64,000 nucleotides of DNA from CAWFFV01 sp963814985 (GCA_963814985.1 CAWFFV010000057.1:467854-531853); one strand, 5' to 3'; shown: positions 9,037-18,237, numbered from the stretch's first letter. Notes: a model not told the origin generated them from the sequence alone. Program-made: numbers and translations.

Positions 9037-10086
9037 CTATTCTATCTTGATCGTCTGCTGTAGCATAAATGATCGTTTGTTTCCTGTTGCCTGTAAACGT
9101 TGGCATGTTGTTGCAATTGCCAGCTCACTCTTATCACAGGCGATCCAGCGTCGACCAAGTTGTTCAGCGACTACAGGAGTAACGCCGCTTCCGCAGAAGC
9201 AATCAAGTACGAGATCATGCTCTTCGGATGAAGCAAGGATGATACGCTCAAGCAGGGCTTCTGGTTTTTGGGTCGCATAGCCCGTGCGTTCGGGATCTTT
9301 CTGGTGCAGGTGGCTGATATCGCTCCACACATCTGCTGGTGACATTGGCGTATCCTCATCATATGTGTAAGTACGACCCGCCGAGCGGATCGTCCACGAA
9401 ATTCGGCCATCGGCCCCTACTTCTTTGCGCATATGATTGCGTTTTTGTGCGCCTCTGCGCTCGCCAACCCTTTCACCATGGAAGCAGTAGTGTGCAGACT
9501 TTGTGTAGAGCAAGATCGTATCATGTTTGCGGGCATAGCGTTTTTGTGCGCGACCACCTGACTCATAATGCCAGATGATTTCATTTTTGAAGCCAGGGCC
9601 ATCGGCACGTGGGCTAAAGCCAAAAATTTCATCCAGGATGATCTTGGCATAGTGAGTGACACGCCAATCGAGATGGATATAGAGGCTTCCGTCCGGCGAG
9701 AGGAGAGTATGTAAAAGTATCAATGTTTCGTAGAGCCACTGAAGATAACGGTCTAAGTCATTCTTCCATGTATCCGCATAGGCTAACTGTGTTCCACTCG
9801 TAAAAGTGCGGCCAGTCATAAAGGGGGGATCGATGTAGATAAGATTGATAGAGGCTATGAATTCGGGAAAGAGAGCTGGCAGGGTAGCGCCGTTATCACC
9901 CCAAACCAGACGGTTGTGCCAATTGTTTGTAGAGGAGGAGATAGCCTCTGATTGACCTGAAGGAGGATAGTGTTCTCGATTAAGAAGTTGATAGCAGCCG
10001 GGCGTTGAAACGGTCTCTTGCCCTCTTTCATGGTTTGAATATGAGATGAGAAAGTTATTTTTGCCCTTCCATATCAATTCTGCCAT
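9037..10086 (-). CDS. Site-specific DNA methyltransferase, beta-type order (N6-adenine or N4-cytosine)
   Basis: A 349-residue enzyme. Catalytic motif IV is DPPF (86-89) and the AdoMet-binding motif I is DCFCGSG (295-301), with TQKPEALLERII just before it as motif X. The order IV, variable target-recognition region, X, I is that of beta-class methyltransferases. DPPF suits N6-adenine methylation, but the modified base cannot be settled by sequence. No restriction endonuclease gene is adjacent, so it behaves as an orphan. AAAGGAT precedes the ATG. The inositol-phosphatase-like gene lies 127 bp downstream on the same strand. Confidence 0.9.
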   Translation of the reverse strand: MAELIWKGKNNFLISYSNHERGQETVSTPGCYQLLNREHYPPSGQSEAISSSTNNWHNRLVWGDNGATLPALFPEFIASINLIYIDPPFMTGRTFTSGTQLAYADTWKNDLDRYLQWLYETLILLHTLLSPDGSLYIHLDWRVTHYAKIILDEIFGFSPRADGPGFKNEIIWHYESGGRAQKRYARKHDTILLYTKSAHYCFHGERVGERRGAQKRNHMRKEVGADGRISWTIRSAGRTYTYDEDTPMSPADVWSDISHLHQKDPERTGYATQKPEALLERIILASSEEHDLVLDCFCGSGVTPVVAEQLGRRWIACDKSELAIATTCQRLQATGNKRSFMLQQTIKIE

Positions 10087-10484
10087 AAAAATCCTTTCTG
10101 GGGATCCTCATACCTGCGGGCTGAGGGGGGAAAGAAAGGCACACGACCTCATGTCGAACCCTGTGTGTACCCATCGTTGTTAAAACAAAACTCCAACTAT
10201 CTTCATCATAGGGGAGAAATCCAACGATGTCAATGATTTTTATTCGTATCATACATCCCATTGTAATATATTGTTGTTTGTATTGAAGGGCAAGAAGCCC
10301 ATCCCACCTGAAGCATCAACTATCTTCAGCGGATTTTGGCGAAATGGAATTAAGAAGTACTTATGCAGGATTTAGCGAGTTCTCTGGTGGAAAGATGAGA
10401 AAGGTGATAGAGTAGAGTACACATTCTTTTGGCAAGCCTTACGTGCCCTTGCTTGGGCAAAAAAAGAGTAGGAGAATACAGAAC
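10087..10484. other. Intergenic region between divergent methyltransferase and peroxiredoxin genes
   Basis: A 398-bp gap holding the upstream regions of both divergent genes. I see no convincing open frame, no RNA gene and no clear consensus promoter. AGGAGA at about 10470 is the ribosome site of the peroxiredoxin gene. Confidence 0.5.
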
Positions 10485-10948
10485 ATGAGTCAGAAACAGA
10501 TTTAGGTGGGCGCCAGGCTCCCGACTTTTCCCTGCCCACACAGAGCGGACAAACTGTCAGTCTGAACGATTTTCAGGGACAGAAAGCCGTTGTTCTTTAT
10601 TTTTACCCGAAGGACAACACACCCGGCTGTACCACCGAGGCGTGTTCATTTCGCGATAGCTACGAAGTCTTCAAAGAGGCTGGAGCTGAAGTTATCGGTG
10701 TCAGTTCCGACAGTGAGGAGTCTCACCAGCAGTTTGCCAGTAAGTACAAACTGTCTTTTCTTCTACTCAGCGACCGCAATGGTGAACTCAGAAAGAAATA
10801 TGGTGTTCCTACTACGCTTGGGCTTTTGCCGGGACGTGTCACCTACGTCATTGATAAACAGAGAATTGTGCGCCACGTCTTCTCGTCCCAAATCGCGCCA
10901 GCAAAACATGTGGAAGAGTCGCTCAAAATTCTCGAGACGCTGAAATAA
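10485..10948 (+). pseudogene. bcp: PrxQ/Bcp-type peroxiredoxin, frameshifted after the start codon
   Basis: The protein body is a complete PrxQ/Bcp peroxiredoxin, about 154 residues. It carries the peroxidatic motif NTPGCTTEACSFRD, with peroxidatic Cys and a resolving Cys five residues on, and reduces H2O2 or organic peroxides with thioredoxin. AGGAGA and the ATG at 10485 give MSQ, but that frame stops at 10503. The body frame begins with ETDLGGRQAPDF and has no start codon of its own after the upstream TAG at 10469. Adding one base near 10491-10493 (for example GG for G) restores the gene. Probably a sequencing indel, not a real loss. Confidence 0.82.
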
Positions 10949-11105
10949 GGTAACTACTCAAGCTCCCTTTTTCTGATTCCTCCAGCGCCTTGGCGCTTCG
11001 CTGACTGTTTTGTTGTCGTTGGCAGAGTTTGCGGCACAAACTCTGCCAACGACAACAAAATGAGAGCGAGCCACCGCAGGTGGTGAGGAGACTTGAGTAG
11101 TTGCC
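10949..11105. repeat. Structured repeat copy 2
   Basis: The element starts at the base after the peroxiredoxin stop codon and ends 20 bp before the end of the convergent gene at 11126. Ends are GGTAACTACTCAAG and CTTGAGTAGTTGCC, complementary apart from one base. It keeps the conserved AGCGCC/GGCGCT hairpin and the CCACC-GCA-GGTGG hairpin of copy 1. The central stem is a perfect 24-bp pairing (11008-11031 with 11037-11060) around CGGCA, yet its sequence differs from copy 1. It lacks the outer TGAGTCATC extension. Confidence 0.85.
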
Positions 11106-11125
11106 GATTCCTATGAGAACTGGCC

Positions 11126-11418
11126 TTACTTGTTGCGCGTCAGGGTCCAGGGGCCATTCCCGCTCTGTTGATTCCAGGTTCCCTCTAATCGGGAGCCATC
11201 TGCTGAAAGGGCGAATCCCGCTACTCCATGCTGATCGTTCCAGGATTGGTAGTACGCGAAAGCCAGCACACGTGTTGCAGGGTTAAACGTCCCTATCGTG
11301 ACCTGGCCCTGTCCAGATGCCTGATCCCAGTGTCCTTCAACGTGCTCAGACGATCCCGTAAGTGTCAGAGGACCATATTGTGTTGAATACCATGTGCCAA
11401 AATACTCGTTTGACCCAT
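11126..11418 (-). pseudogene. Small Tyr/Trp-rich hypothetical protein, frameshifted at start
   Basis: About 97 residues, not recognised. The body reads as a soluble beta-rich protein with Trp, Tyr and Gly at intervals (for example YFGTWYSTQYGPLTLTGSS, LEGTWNQQSGNGPWTL), resembling lipocalin-like or META-like small beta barrels; that is a guess. AAGGAG lies seven bases before the ATG at 11418, but that frame ends early. The body frame has no start codon. One extra G in the three-G run at 11414-11416 (minus strand) joins ATG to the body. It lies downstream of repeat copy 2, transcribed toward it. Confidence 0.6.
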
Positions 11419-11703
11419 ATTGTTATCTCCTTGTGTAAGCACATTTTATGCTTGAATTGTACTCTAATGATTATATAGCAGTACCTATTCCCATTATATC
11501 TGGTGTGCCAAAACGTCGAATTTTGTATAACTTGCTCACCTCAGTCAGTCAGGGAGAGTGCCAACATCGTGGAGGGAAGAATTTGAGGGGAAAATGGCAG
11601 TGAAACGGACAGAAGGGTGGTAAACTTGTGGGGAGAGAAGACCAACAAATTATCTCTTCGGCGTTAGATTGGTATTTAGAAGCAGTGGTTAGGAGATATT
11701 TTT

Positions 11704-13044
11704 ATGCAGAGACGTTTTGGTACCCCTGCATTGTGTTCATTACTGGTATTGGTTGTCATATTCCTCTCTTCATGTGGCATATCCAGGGTTGGTACAATTC
11801 CTCGCGGTACACCGGATACCGGTAATGGAACGCTGGCAGTGATCCCTACAGGCTCACCAGATCCACTAGTTGTGCCACCAGCTCCGGCCAATGCCACTGG
11901 TGCTTTTTACTCATTCGTGCGGGCAAACCAGCTCTGGGTTACTCTGAACGGGACAAAACCTGTCCAGGTGACAAATTTCGATTTTACCAGTGTTCCCAAT
12001 GTCTTCTGGTATCGACCCGTCTGGTCAAAGGGAGACCACTATATCGCCTTTATTATGGCGGCTCGTCCTATGGGGCTTGGCGGAGGTGGCTGTCCTGGCC
12101 CTGATTATGGTGCCAATGGAAATCTCTACCTGATGAATACAGAGACAAAACAGTTCACCAGGATAGCATTTCCCTCTATTCTCCAGAATGTTCAGATGAA
12201 GGGGACCCCTCAGAACGATTATTGGCAGTATGTTTTCTGGGAAGATGCAACACATCTACTGGCATGGTACAATGATGTGACTGGAAAGGTGAGCAGTGCA
12301 GCTGGCTTATACCGCTACGATATCAATACGCAGAAATTGACACAGGTTATTCCACTGAGTGTTCTTGGAAGTGCGACACTTTCTAGTCCTCAGAAGAATA
12401 TGCCATTACTAATCTCTCTACGTTATAGCAATGGGCAACTTTTCTATCAAGTCGTCGTACATCCTTTTGAGCAGCAAAGTCAGGTGGTTATTTATCGTCA
12501 TTCTGTAAGCCATCCGGAGATGCAGAGTAGCAAAATCTTGCAGATAGGAACCGAGCCATGGTGTGCTCTCCCACAGAGTGGACCTTATATAAAACCCGGC
12601 TGGGATATTTCGTCCAATGGTGAGCAACTTGTCACTCAGATGATTACAGCAACAAGTTCTACTCAGGCAGTAGGAACTATCCAAACGCTTAACCTGGAAG
12701 ACGGTTCAACTACAGCACTGTTTGCGCAAGCACCTGTGGACCTGCTTGGGCAGGATCTTCTACTGATGTGGGGACCAGATAGCCAGACCGTCGTCGCTAC
12801 AGCATCTCATATGCTGACTCCAATTGGTCCTTACTCTGCATCTCTGGCGGATCCAGCAGCGATGCAACAATATACTCCTAACCTGGCAGGACAGGTTGTC
12901 TGGCGGTCCGATAGTTCAGCATTTGCACTGCAAAATGCTGAAACAGTAGATCAGACGGAAACACCGAATGTTTACGTGTTTTTTACAGGAGACACACGTG
13001 GGCGAATGTTATTAACAGATGCCCTTGAATTTAGTTGGGGATAA
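11704..13044 (+). CDS. Lipoprotein with TolB/WD40-like beta-propeller
   Basis: A 446-residue exported lipoprotein. The signal peptide ends at the lipobox LSSC with lipidated Cys24, followed by a Pro/Thr/Gly linker to about residue 65. The remainder shows blade-like segments typical of six-bladed propellers, for example PVWSKGDHYIAF, NLYLMNTETKQFTRI, VVWRSDSSAFAL. The family usually has binding or scaffold roles outside the cell, and no enzyme motif is visible. A small membrane protein gene follows after 6 bp, so both are probably one transcript. Confidence 0.78.
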   Translation: MQRRFGTPALCSLLVLVVIFLSSCGISRVGTIPRGTPDTGNGTLAVIPTGSPDPLVVPPAPANATGAFYSFVRANQLWVTLNGTKPVQVTNFDFTSVPNVFWYRPVWSKGDHYIAFIMAARPMGLGGGGCPGPDYGANGNLYLMNTETKQFTRIAFPSILQNVQMKGTPQNDYWQYVFWEDATHLLAWYNDVTGKVSSAAGLYRYDINTQKLTQVIPLSVLGSATLSSPQKNMPLLISLRYSNGQLFYQVVVHPFEQQSQVVIYRHSVSHPEMQSSKILQIGTEPWCALPQSGPYIKPGWDISSNGEQLVTQMITATSSTQAVGTIQTLNLEDGSTTALFAQAPVDLLGQDLLLMWGPDSQTVVATASHMLTPIGPYSASLADPAAMQQYTPNLAGQVVWRSDSSAFALQNAETVDQTETPNVYVFFTGDTRGRMLLTDALEFSWG

Positions 13045-13050
13045 ATTTTC

Positions 13051-13440
13051 ATGAATGCTGTTCTGTGGACCTTAGCAAGTGTAGTTGCCTATATCGGTGG
13101 ATTGATAATCATCGTGAGAGTAACGCCCAGACTGCTGTTACATTCCTTTGACGAATTTACCTTTATGGGAATTGCCGCTTTGGACATCTTTGGGGCTATC
13201 CTGATATTTGGCTCTGTGGGTGTGACGTATGGCTTGTTTAATGCTGCTTTAGCTATTAAGATTTTCGATTCCCTGTTGTTAGTCATTGTCATCCTGGTGA
13301 CACTACGTATATCACTATCCAGTTTCAGGCCGCGTATCGTTAGTGGAACGTTCCGGCTTTCTCGCATTCTGGCGGGCAGTTTTTGTCTTTGTCTTGCTGC
13401 TGCTGCCCTTTACTCCATAGTACAGTTTTTCCATGCCTGA
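13051..13440 (+). CDS. Small four-helix membrane protein, unknown
   Basis: A 129-residue protein with four hydrophobic segments at about residues 3-24, 40-63, 67-88 and 104-127, so almost all membrane. I do not recognise the family. It starts 6 bp after the beta-propeller lipoprotein and ends before a strong hairpin, which suggests a two-gene operon and a partner role for the lipoprotein. Confidence 0.7.
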   Translation: MNAVLWTLASVVAYIGGLIIIVRVTPRLLLHSFDEFTFMGIAALDIFGAILIFGSVGVTYGLFNAALAIKIFDSLLLVIVILVTLRISLSSFRPRIVSGTFRLSRILAGSFCLCLAAAALYSIVQFFHA

Positions 13441-13448
13441 TGAGAAGA

Positions 13449-13499
13449 GAAGTGACCTGTACTCCTGTACACGTTGATATAGGGAGTACAGGTCACTTC
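13449..13499 (+). terminator. 17-bp perfect hairpin after the lipoprotein operon
   Basis: GAAGTGACCTGTACTCC pairs perfectly with GGAGTACAGGTCACTTC across a 17-nt loop, beginning 8 bp after the stop codon. A short TTCTTG follows, not a long U run, so it may stabilise the 3' end as much as terminate. Confidence 0.6.
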
Positions 13500-13708
13500 T
13501 TGCATTACACGAAATGCCCGAACCACTCAACGATACGGCACAGTCGATCTACACGCTGCTGTAGCTGTACCTGCCTGGGCCAATCCATCAAGTGACTGGC
13601 ATTGGGATAGCCGAATTTGTGTTATCATGAAAATGTATCGGTTTTGTCTCCTTTGAATGCTAGAAGGGACACATCTCATGGTATTTCGGGGAAGAGGTAA
13701 GCTAAACA

Positions 13709-14468
13709 ATGATTGTACGCGATATTATGACTACCAAATTGGTGACAGTTGCACCTGATGATACACTGGCTCATGCTGCCAACGTATTGCGCCAATATCA
13801 ATTCCATCATTTGCCAGTGGTCCGTACCGTAAATATAAACGATTTACCACAGCCGGAGCACGATTCACGGAAGACAATATCTTTTACTCGAAGGCTTACT
13901 CACTTCTCAAGATATTGATATGGTGGCGGCGCTTGCTCAGCAAAATTCTTCCGCTGATGAACAGCAACGATCCTGGCAAGAGCATACTGTTGCTGAGGTG
14001 ATGCATCGTGCTCTTATCCGTGTGACACCGACAACTGGCGTTGCGGCGGCCGCACAATTACTTGTTGAGCGTGGACTAAACTACTTACCCGTGGTGGAGT
14101 ATGGTCATATCGATCAGGAAAGCAAAACTCTCCTGGTTGGTTTGCTCACACGTAGTGACCTGCTGATTACTCTTTCGCGTGCTATGGGAGCTTTTGAACC
14201 AGGAATGCAGTTAGATATTCCCTTACCAATCGGAGATCTGACTCCTTTAGCGGAAACCTTACGTATTGCGACCGAGCTACATATAAGGATACGCAGTATT
14301 ATGGCAGTGCCTCTGGCTGATGGGGTGCCCCATGTTGTAACTGTGCGCCTGGGTACAATCAATCCTACCCCTTTATTAATGCGTTTACAGGGGGAAGGCA
14401 TTCAATATTCATTTGGTAGTCCGCTCGTAGATGATGGCACATTCGCAGAGGGTAGTAAATATGCTTAA
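13709..14468 (+). pseudogene. AcuB-like CBS-domain protein, frameshifted
   Basis: Two CBS motifs are split across two frames. The first half begins MIVRDIMTTKLVTVAPDDTL and reaches HHLPVV. The second half contains TVAEVMHRALIRVTP and LNYLPVVEYG and ends in an ACT-like region. Removing one T from the four-T run at 13882-13885 gives one 252-residue protein. CBS pairs bind adenosyl nucleotides, and AcuB is the CBS member of the Bacillus acuABC set. The stop overlaps the next ATG by 8 bp (ATGCTTAA), so translation is coupled to the deacetylase-acetyltransferase gene. A sequencing indel is more likely than true decay. Confidence 0.8.
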
Positions 14469-16455
14469 TACATTGCCTCAACATAGAGCGCGGATGATCT
14501 TTGATCCCGAAGAACTACGCTACGACTTTGGAGCGTGGCATCCGTTGCAACCTATGCGTCTAAAAGCGTTGATGGATCTGCTGGAGAGTAGCAGACTTTG
14601 GCGGGCTGATGATGAGCGTACATACCTGAAGCTGCGCGCCGCAACTATAGAGGAGTTAAGTCTGGTTCATACCCATGATTATATCGCGGCAGTCCAGCGT
14701 CTGAGCCTTCCCGAAGATAGCAATATGGACTCTGTCCAACGGGCACAATTGGCTCTCCACTACGGATTTGGCGATGCCGATACCCCTGCTGCGTCAGGTA
14801 TGCATGATGTATCTGCACATGTTGTTGGTGGTACTTTAATAGCAATAAGTGCGGTAATGGGTCTTCCAGAAGGTGGTGTCTTCGACACGGAAGAAGAGCG
14901 TCCTTTGCATGTTTTTCATCCTGCTGGGGGCTGGCATCATGCATGGGCTGAGCGAGCATCGGGTTTCTGTATTTACAATGATCCCGCAATTGCTATTGCC
15001 CATGTACTGAGATCCAAAGAAGCCAAAGTATTGTATGTTGACTTCGATGCCCATCATGGTGATGGTGTACAGCGTGCATTTTATGATGATCCGCGCGTGA
15101 TGACCGTCTCTATTCATGAAACAGGACGCCATCTTTTTCCTGGCACCGGTGATGTACTTGAGTTGGGGAGTAGGGGAGGGCGTGGCTACTCGGTAAATGT
15201 GCCCTTAGAGCCATTTACCGAAGATGACTCATATATCGAAGTGATGGACTCGCTGCTTTCTCCTCTGGTGACCGCATTTGCTCCCGATGTGATCATCACT
15301 GCACATGGCTGTGATACCCATGCCTGGGATCCACTGACCCACCTTAGTTTGACCATGCGCGGAATTCGTGCGCAGGTAAAAATGGCACACCAGCTCGCAC
15401 ATACGTACTGCCAAGGACGTTGGGTAGCAATCGGCGGCGGCGGTTATGACCTGTATCGTGTAGTGCCACGTGCCTGGAGTATCTTGTGGGCAGAGATGTC
15501 GGACCAACAAGTACCTGAACGACTACCGGAGAAGTGGGTAGAGCACTGGCAGCCGATCTGGCAAGGAGTCCAGGATCAGGAACAGGCGGCCCAACAAGCC
15601 ATGGAGAAAACTTCCACATCTACCAATTTTCCCACAACTTTTATGGATCGGCCAGAAGATTTTCCTCCGCAACCTCGTCGTTGGTCCATCAGCCATACTA
15701 ACAGGCATACAGTCTCACTGGTGCGTCATCTCGTAATTCCCTCTTCGGTGCGGCAGGCCTTTCCATCGATGGGACAGCGTTCACCATTAGCTGGTCTATT
15801 TGACTTGTTACACTTAAACAAAGAGTCAACCCCTTCGCGTAGTAAAGCAATGGAGACTCACTCTGGTCCCATCTTGCTTCGTGATTTCTGTCCCCCTTCG
15901 CTCGTTGAGCGTCTGAAGCCGGATAGTGGGTTGCGAGCATTTGCCCGTTTTCCAGAGCGTGAGCATCAGTTACTTTTAAATATTGCCAGGAGTCCCGATT
16001 GTGCTCTTGCGCTTGCCCATACACCCACAGGCGAGATCGTTGGTGAAGTGACAATTGCCCCTGCTGATGAATGGTGGGAGGGGATTGAAAATTTGTATGA
16101 GGTTGCTATTGAAGTTAGCTCAAATTGGCGTAGCGAGGGCATTGCCCACAACCTGTTGGCATTTGCATTAGAGCTTGATGCACTGGAGGATATGATCTTC
16201 TTCGCAATGGGCTTATCGTGGCATTGGGACACCGAAGGTCTGGGTATCTCGATGTATCGCTATCGTGAGTTGATCGTCCAGATCTTTGCATCGCAAGGCT
16301 TTGTCGAGTATCCCACAACTGAGCCAAACATAAGCATGGAGCCTACAAATGTCTTAACAGCGCGTATCGGCAAACGTGTAGATAAGCGTATTATCAGTCA
16401 GTTTCTCAACCGGCTCCTCAGTTCTCAGCATCTCTCAGGCTTCTACTCTCGGTGA
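14461..16455 (+). CDS. Fused AcuC-type deacetylase and AcuA-type acetyltransferase
   Basis: A 664-residue protein with two opposed activities. Residues 1-365 are a class I/II histone-deacetylase-like AcuC: GGWHHA (His159, His160), the zinc ligands in DFDAHHGDG (194-202), CDTHAWDPL (284-292) and GGGGYDL (325-331) are all present. After a linker rich in Ser/Thr/Pro (about 380-465), residues 468-650 match AcuA: AcetylCoA-type motif RSEGIA, then LSWHWDTEGL and the C-terminal ARIGKRV. In Bacillus, AcuA acetylates and AcuC deacetylates acetyl-CoA synthetase. With the AcuB-like gene overlapping upstream, all three acu functions are here. GAGGG precedes the ATG at 14461. Confidence 0.9.
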   Translation: MLNTLPQHRARMIFDPEELRYDFGAWHPLQPMRLKALMDLLESSRLWRADDERTYLKLRAATIEELSLVHTHDYIAAVQRLSLPEDSNMDSVQRAQLALHYGFGDADTPAASGMHDVSAHVVGGTLIAISAVMGLPEGGVFDTEEERPLHVFHPAGGWHHAWAERASGFCIYNDPAIAIAHVLRSKEAKVLYVDFDAHHGDGVQRAFYDDPRVMTVSIHETGRHLFPGTGDVLELGSRGGRGYSVNVPLEPFTEDDSYIEVMDSLLSPLVTAFAPDVIITAHGCDTHAWDPLTHLSLTMRGIRAQVKMAHQLAHTYCQGRWVAIGGGGYDLYRVVPRAWSILWAEMSDQQVPERLPEKWVEHWQPIWQGVQDQEQAAQQAMEKTSTSTNFPTTFMDRPEDFPPQPRRWSISHTNRHTVSLVRHLVIPSSVRQAFPSMGQRSPLAGLFDLLHLNKESTPSRSKAMETHSGPILLRDFCPPSLVERLKPDSGLRAFARFPEREHQLLLNIARSPDCALALAHTPTGEIVGEVTIAPADEWWEGIENLYEVAIEVSSNWRSEGIAHNLLAFALELDALEDMIFFAMGLSWHWDTEGLGISMYRYRELIVQIFASQGFVEYPTTEPNISMEPTNVLTARIGKRVDKRIISQFLNRLLSSQHLSGFYSR

Positions 16456-16459
16456 GCTT

Positions 16460-16505
16460 GTGAAGAGCATGCAGATGCGTTTAAATGCATCTGCATGCTC
16501 TTCAC
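16460..16505. terminator. 19-bp perfect hairpin between convergent genes
   Basis: GTGAAGAGCATGCAGATGC (16460-16478) pairs perfectly with GCATCTGCATGCTCTTCAC (16487-16505) around an 8-nt loop. It lies between the acu fusion gene and the convergent KGG-protein gene and can serve both. Confidence 0.65.
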
Positions 16506-16523
16506 AGAGTGAAAACCGCGATC

Positions 16524-16847
16524 TTAGCGTTTTTCATTCTCTCCGTGAACGGCATGGCCACCTTTGCGTCCAGCTTCGCGGGCTTCTTCACTGGTGAACT
16601 CATGAGCAGTGCCTTTCTCATGAGCCATAGGGCCTGCTTTCTGGTGCTGTTCCTTGCTAACGGACTCACTGCCTTTGCGTCCAGTTTCGCGGGCTTCTTC
16701 ACGAGTGAACTCATGGGCAGTGCTTTTCTCATGAGTCATAGGGGCAGATTTCTGGCGCTGTTCCTTGCTGACAGACTCCCCGCCCTTGCGTCCAGTTTCG
16801 CTACGTTTCTCGTGCGGTGACTTCTCCTGTTTTTCCTGTTCAGGCAT
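16524..16847 (-). CDS. KGG-repeat stress protein (GsiB-like)
   Basis: A 107-residue, highly charged, Cys-free hydrophilic protein with three GRKGG/GRKGS units (ETGRKGGESVSKEQ, ETGRKGSESVSKEQ, EAGRKGGHAVHGE). This is the stress-induced KGG motif of Bacillus GsiB and enterobacterial YciG, small hydrophilin-like proteins of general stress. AAGGAGAAG precedes the ATG. The DNA repeats follow the protein repeats, so it probably grew by internal duplication. Confidence 0.85.
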   Translation of the reverse strand: MPEQEKQEKSPHEKRSETGRKGGESVSKEQRQKSAPMTHEKSTAHEFTREEARETGRKGSESVSKEQHQKAGPMAHEKGTAHEFTSEEAREAGRKGGHAVHGENEKR

Positions 16848-17268
16848 GTTTCTTCTCCTTAAATTTTCATCCTTATCGCTTTCGAACTCTCATTCCATTG
16901 TTACTGGGGAATGGTAGCTCTTTCTTGAACACGGTCGAGAACGGAAATCAGATACTCAACACTATTTTATGTGTCTTTATTTATCTTGAAGGCATTTCCT
17001 CAATCGAGAACAAAAGGGTAAAAACAGAGTACATGCAGTTTGGGGTTCCTCCGCACGGCTTACAAACATTAGAAAATGATAAGAAATAAATAAGAATAAG
17101 ATAAGTAATCGAATTGCTAGTTTTATTAAAGAGATACCCAATGGCTTTAATATACTTTAGTTTATGCTTAGAGAGATGTAATGAAGAGTTTAGAAAGATC
17201 GAAACTACTTGATCTTTCTACTTGAAACGGCTACGCTAAGGAGGACAAAGAAAAGTGAGGATATAATT
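16848..17268. other. Intergenic region upstream of KGG and sigma genes
   Basis: 421 bp between divergent genes, AT-rich over 17050-17200. No open frame of interest. It contains the palindrome at 17191-17220 described separately. Confidence 0.5.
17191..17220. promoter_or_regulatory. 10-bp inverted repeat upstream of the ECF sigma gene
   Basis: TAGAAAGATC and GATCTTTCTA are perfect complements separated by 10 bp, 48 bp before the sigma start codon. It could be an operator or an RNA hairpin in the leader; sequence alone does not decide. Confidence 0.4.
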
Positions 17269-17889
17269 ATGCAAGTACGAGAACGCACTAAAGCCCAGGC
17301 TCCCGAAATATCTGATGGTACATTGGTGAGACAAACTCTTGCTGGCGACCAGCATGCCTTTGAAATGTTGGTATGTCGCTATAATGTGCCATTATTCAAT
17401 TTCATCTGCCATTGTCTGGGTGATTATGATCTGGCGTGTGATGTATCGCAGCAAGTTTTTCTTCAGTTATATATTTCCATGCCCACATTGTGGACGGGAG
17501 AACCCCTCAAAGCCTGGCTTTTCCAGGTGGCACGCAATCGATGTCTGGATGAGTTGAGGCGTAAGCGTGCCATTCACTTCTCTGATCTAGAGTTATCTAA
17601 TGATGATGATGACCTCTCCCCGTTGGCCATTATGCCTGATACACGTCCTTTACCTGAAGAGATTGCTGAGCGCCATGATTTACAGCGTACTCTGCAAAAA
17701 GCGATAGAAGGGTTGCCACCCAAATTTCGCTCGGTGGTTCTTTTACGGTACGCTGGACAGCTAAGTTTCTCGGAAATTGGTAGGACACTCAACATGCCAG
17801 AGGCGACGGCAAAAACATACTTTCAGCGTGCTCGTCCATTACTACGTGCCGCACTCACCTCACAGGGACAATCAGCATCCGTTTCCTAG
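17269..17889 (+). CDS. ECF-type RNA polymerase sigma factor
   Basis: A 206-residue sigma-70 family protein: region 2 at about residues 22-95 (FNFICHCLGDYDLACDVSQQ, then LFQVARNRCLDELRRKR) and region 4 at about 140-195 (LRYAGQLSFSEIGRTLNMPE). The ATG at 17269 fits the domain start and has GTGAGGAT upstream; an in-frame ATG at 17209 adds 20 residues without conserved content. The small gene at 17993 may encode its partner. Confidence 0.92.
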   Translation: MQVRERTKAQAPEISDGTLVRQTLAGDQHAFEMLVCRYNVPLFNFICHCLGDYDLACDVSQQVFLQLYISMPTLWTGEPLKAWLFQVARNRCLDELRRKRAIHFSDLELSNDDDDLSPLAIMPDTRPLPEEIAERHDLQRTLQKAIEGLPPKFRSVVLLRYAGQLSFSEIGRTLNMPEATAKTYFQRARPLLRAALTSQGQSASVS

Positions 17890-17992
17890 TGTTTCTCAAT
17901 ATTCTCTAAGAAACCTTAAAAAGTGAAACTTCCTTTTTCCGTTTTTCGTACTAATAGCAGAGATGGTATGAATAACGTAAGAGGGAGTATAT

Positions 17993-18217
17993 ATGCAATA
18001 TTCTCACCGGCTTCTTTTCTCTGAGGAAATGTCGTCGGATGATGAGATTGATAATCTCTTCAACCAATTGCAACACGTAGAACCACCCCGATCGTTGGTA
18101 GAGCGCATCATGAATGCAGTAGCGCATCTATCTCACTTACCGCCATCGCTCCCCTCTACTGCGTGGGATGACCAGGATGATTGTGTGATGCGTCGTGATC
18201 ACTTGACACCATCCTGA
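17993..18217 (+). CDS. Small acidic protein after ECF sigma gene, possible anti-sigma remnant
   Basis: 74 residues with an acidic N-terminus and a short segment, VEPPRSLVERIMNAVAHL, like the N-terminal region of some anti-sigma or zinc-finger regulators. There are no His/Cys zinc ligands and no membrane helix. GAGGGAG lies before the ATG. It is 103 bp downstream of the sigma gene on the same strand. Function is unknown; anti-sigma is a guess from position. Confidence 0.55.
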   Translation: MQYSHRLLFSEEMSSDDEIDNLFNQLQHVEPPRSLVERIMNAVAHLSHLPPSLPSTAWDDQDDCVMRRDHLTPS

Positions 18218-18237
18218 GCCAGATTGCGCAATCTGGC
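18218..18237. terminator. 20-bp perfect palindrome at the end of the sigma operon
   Basis: GCCAGATTGCGCAATCTGGC begins at the base after the stop codon at 18217. There is no T run, so it may be a 3' stabilising hairpin or a protein site. Confidence 0.45.

Noticed and set aside
10590..10943. A 117-codon frame in the peroxiredoxin region
   Set aside because: It runs out of frame over the clear PrxQ sequence and shows no family motif.
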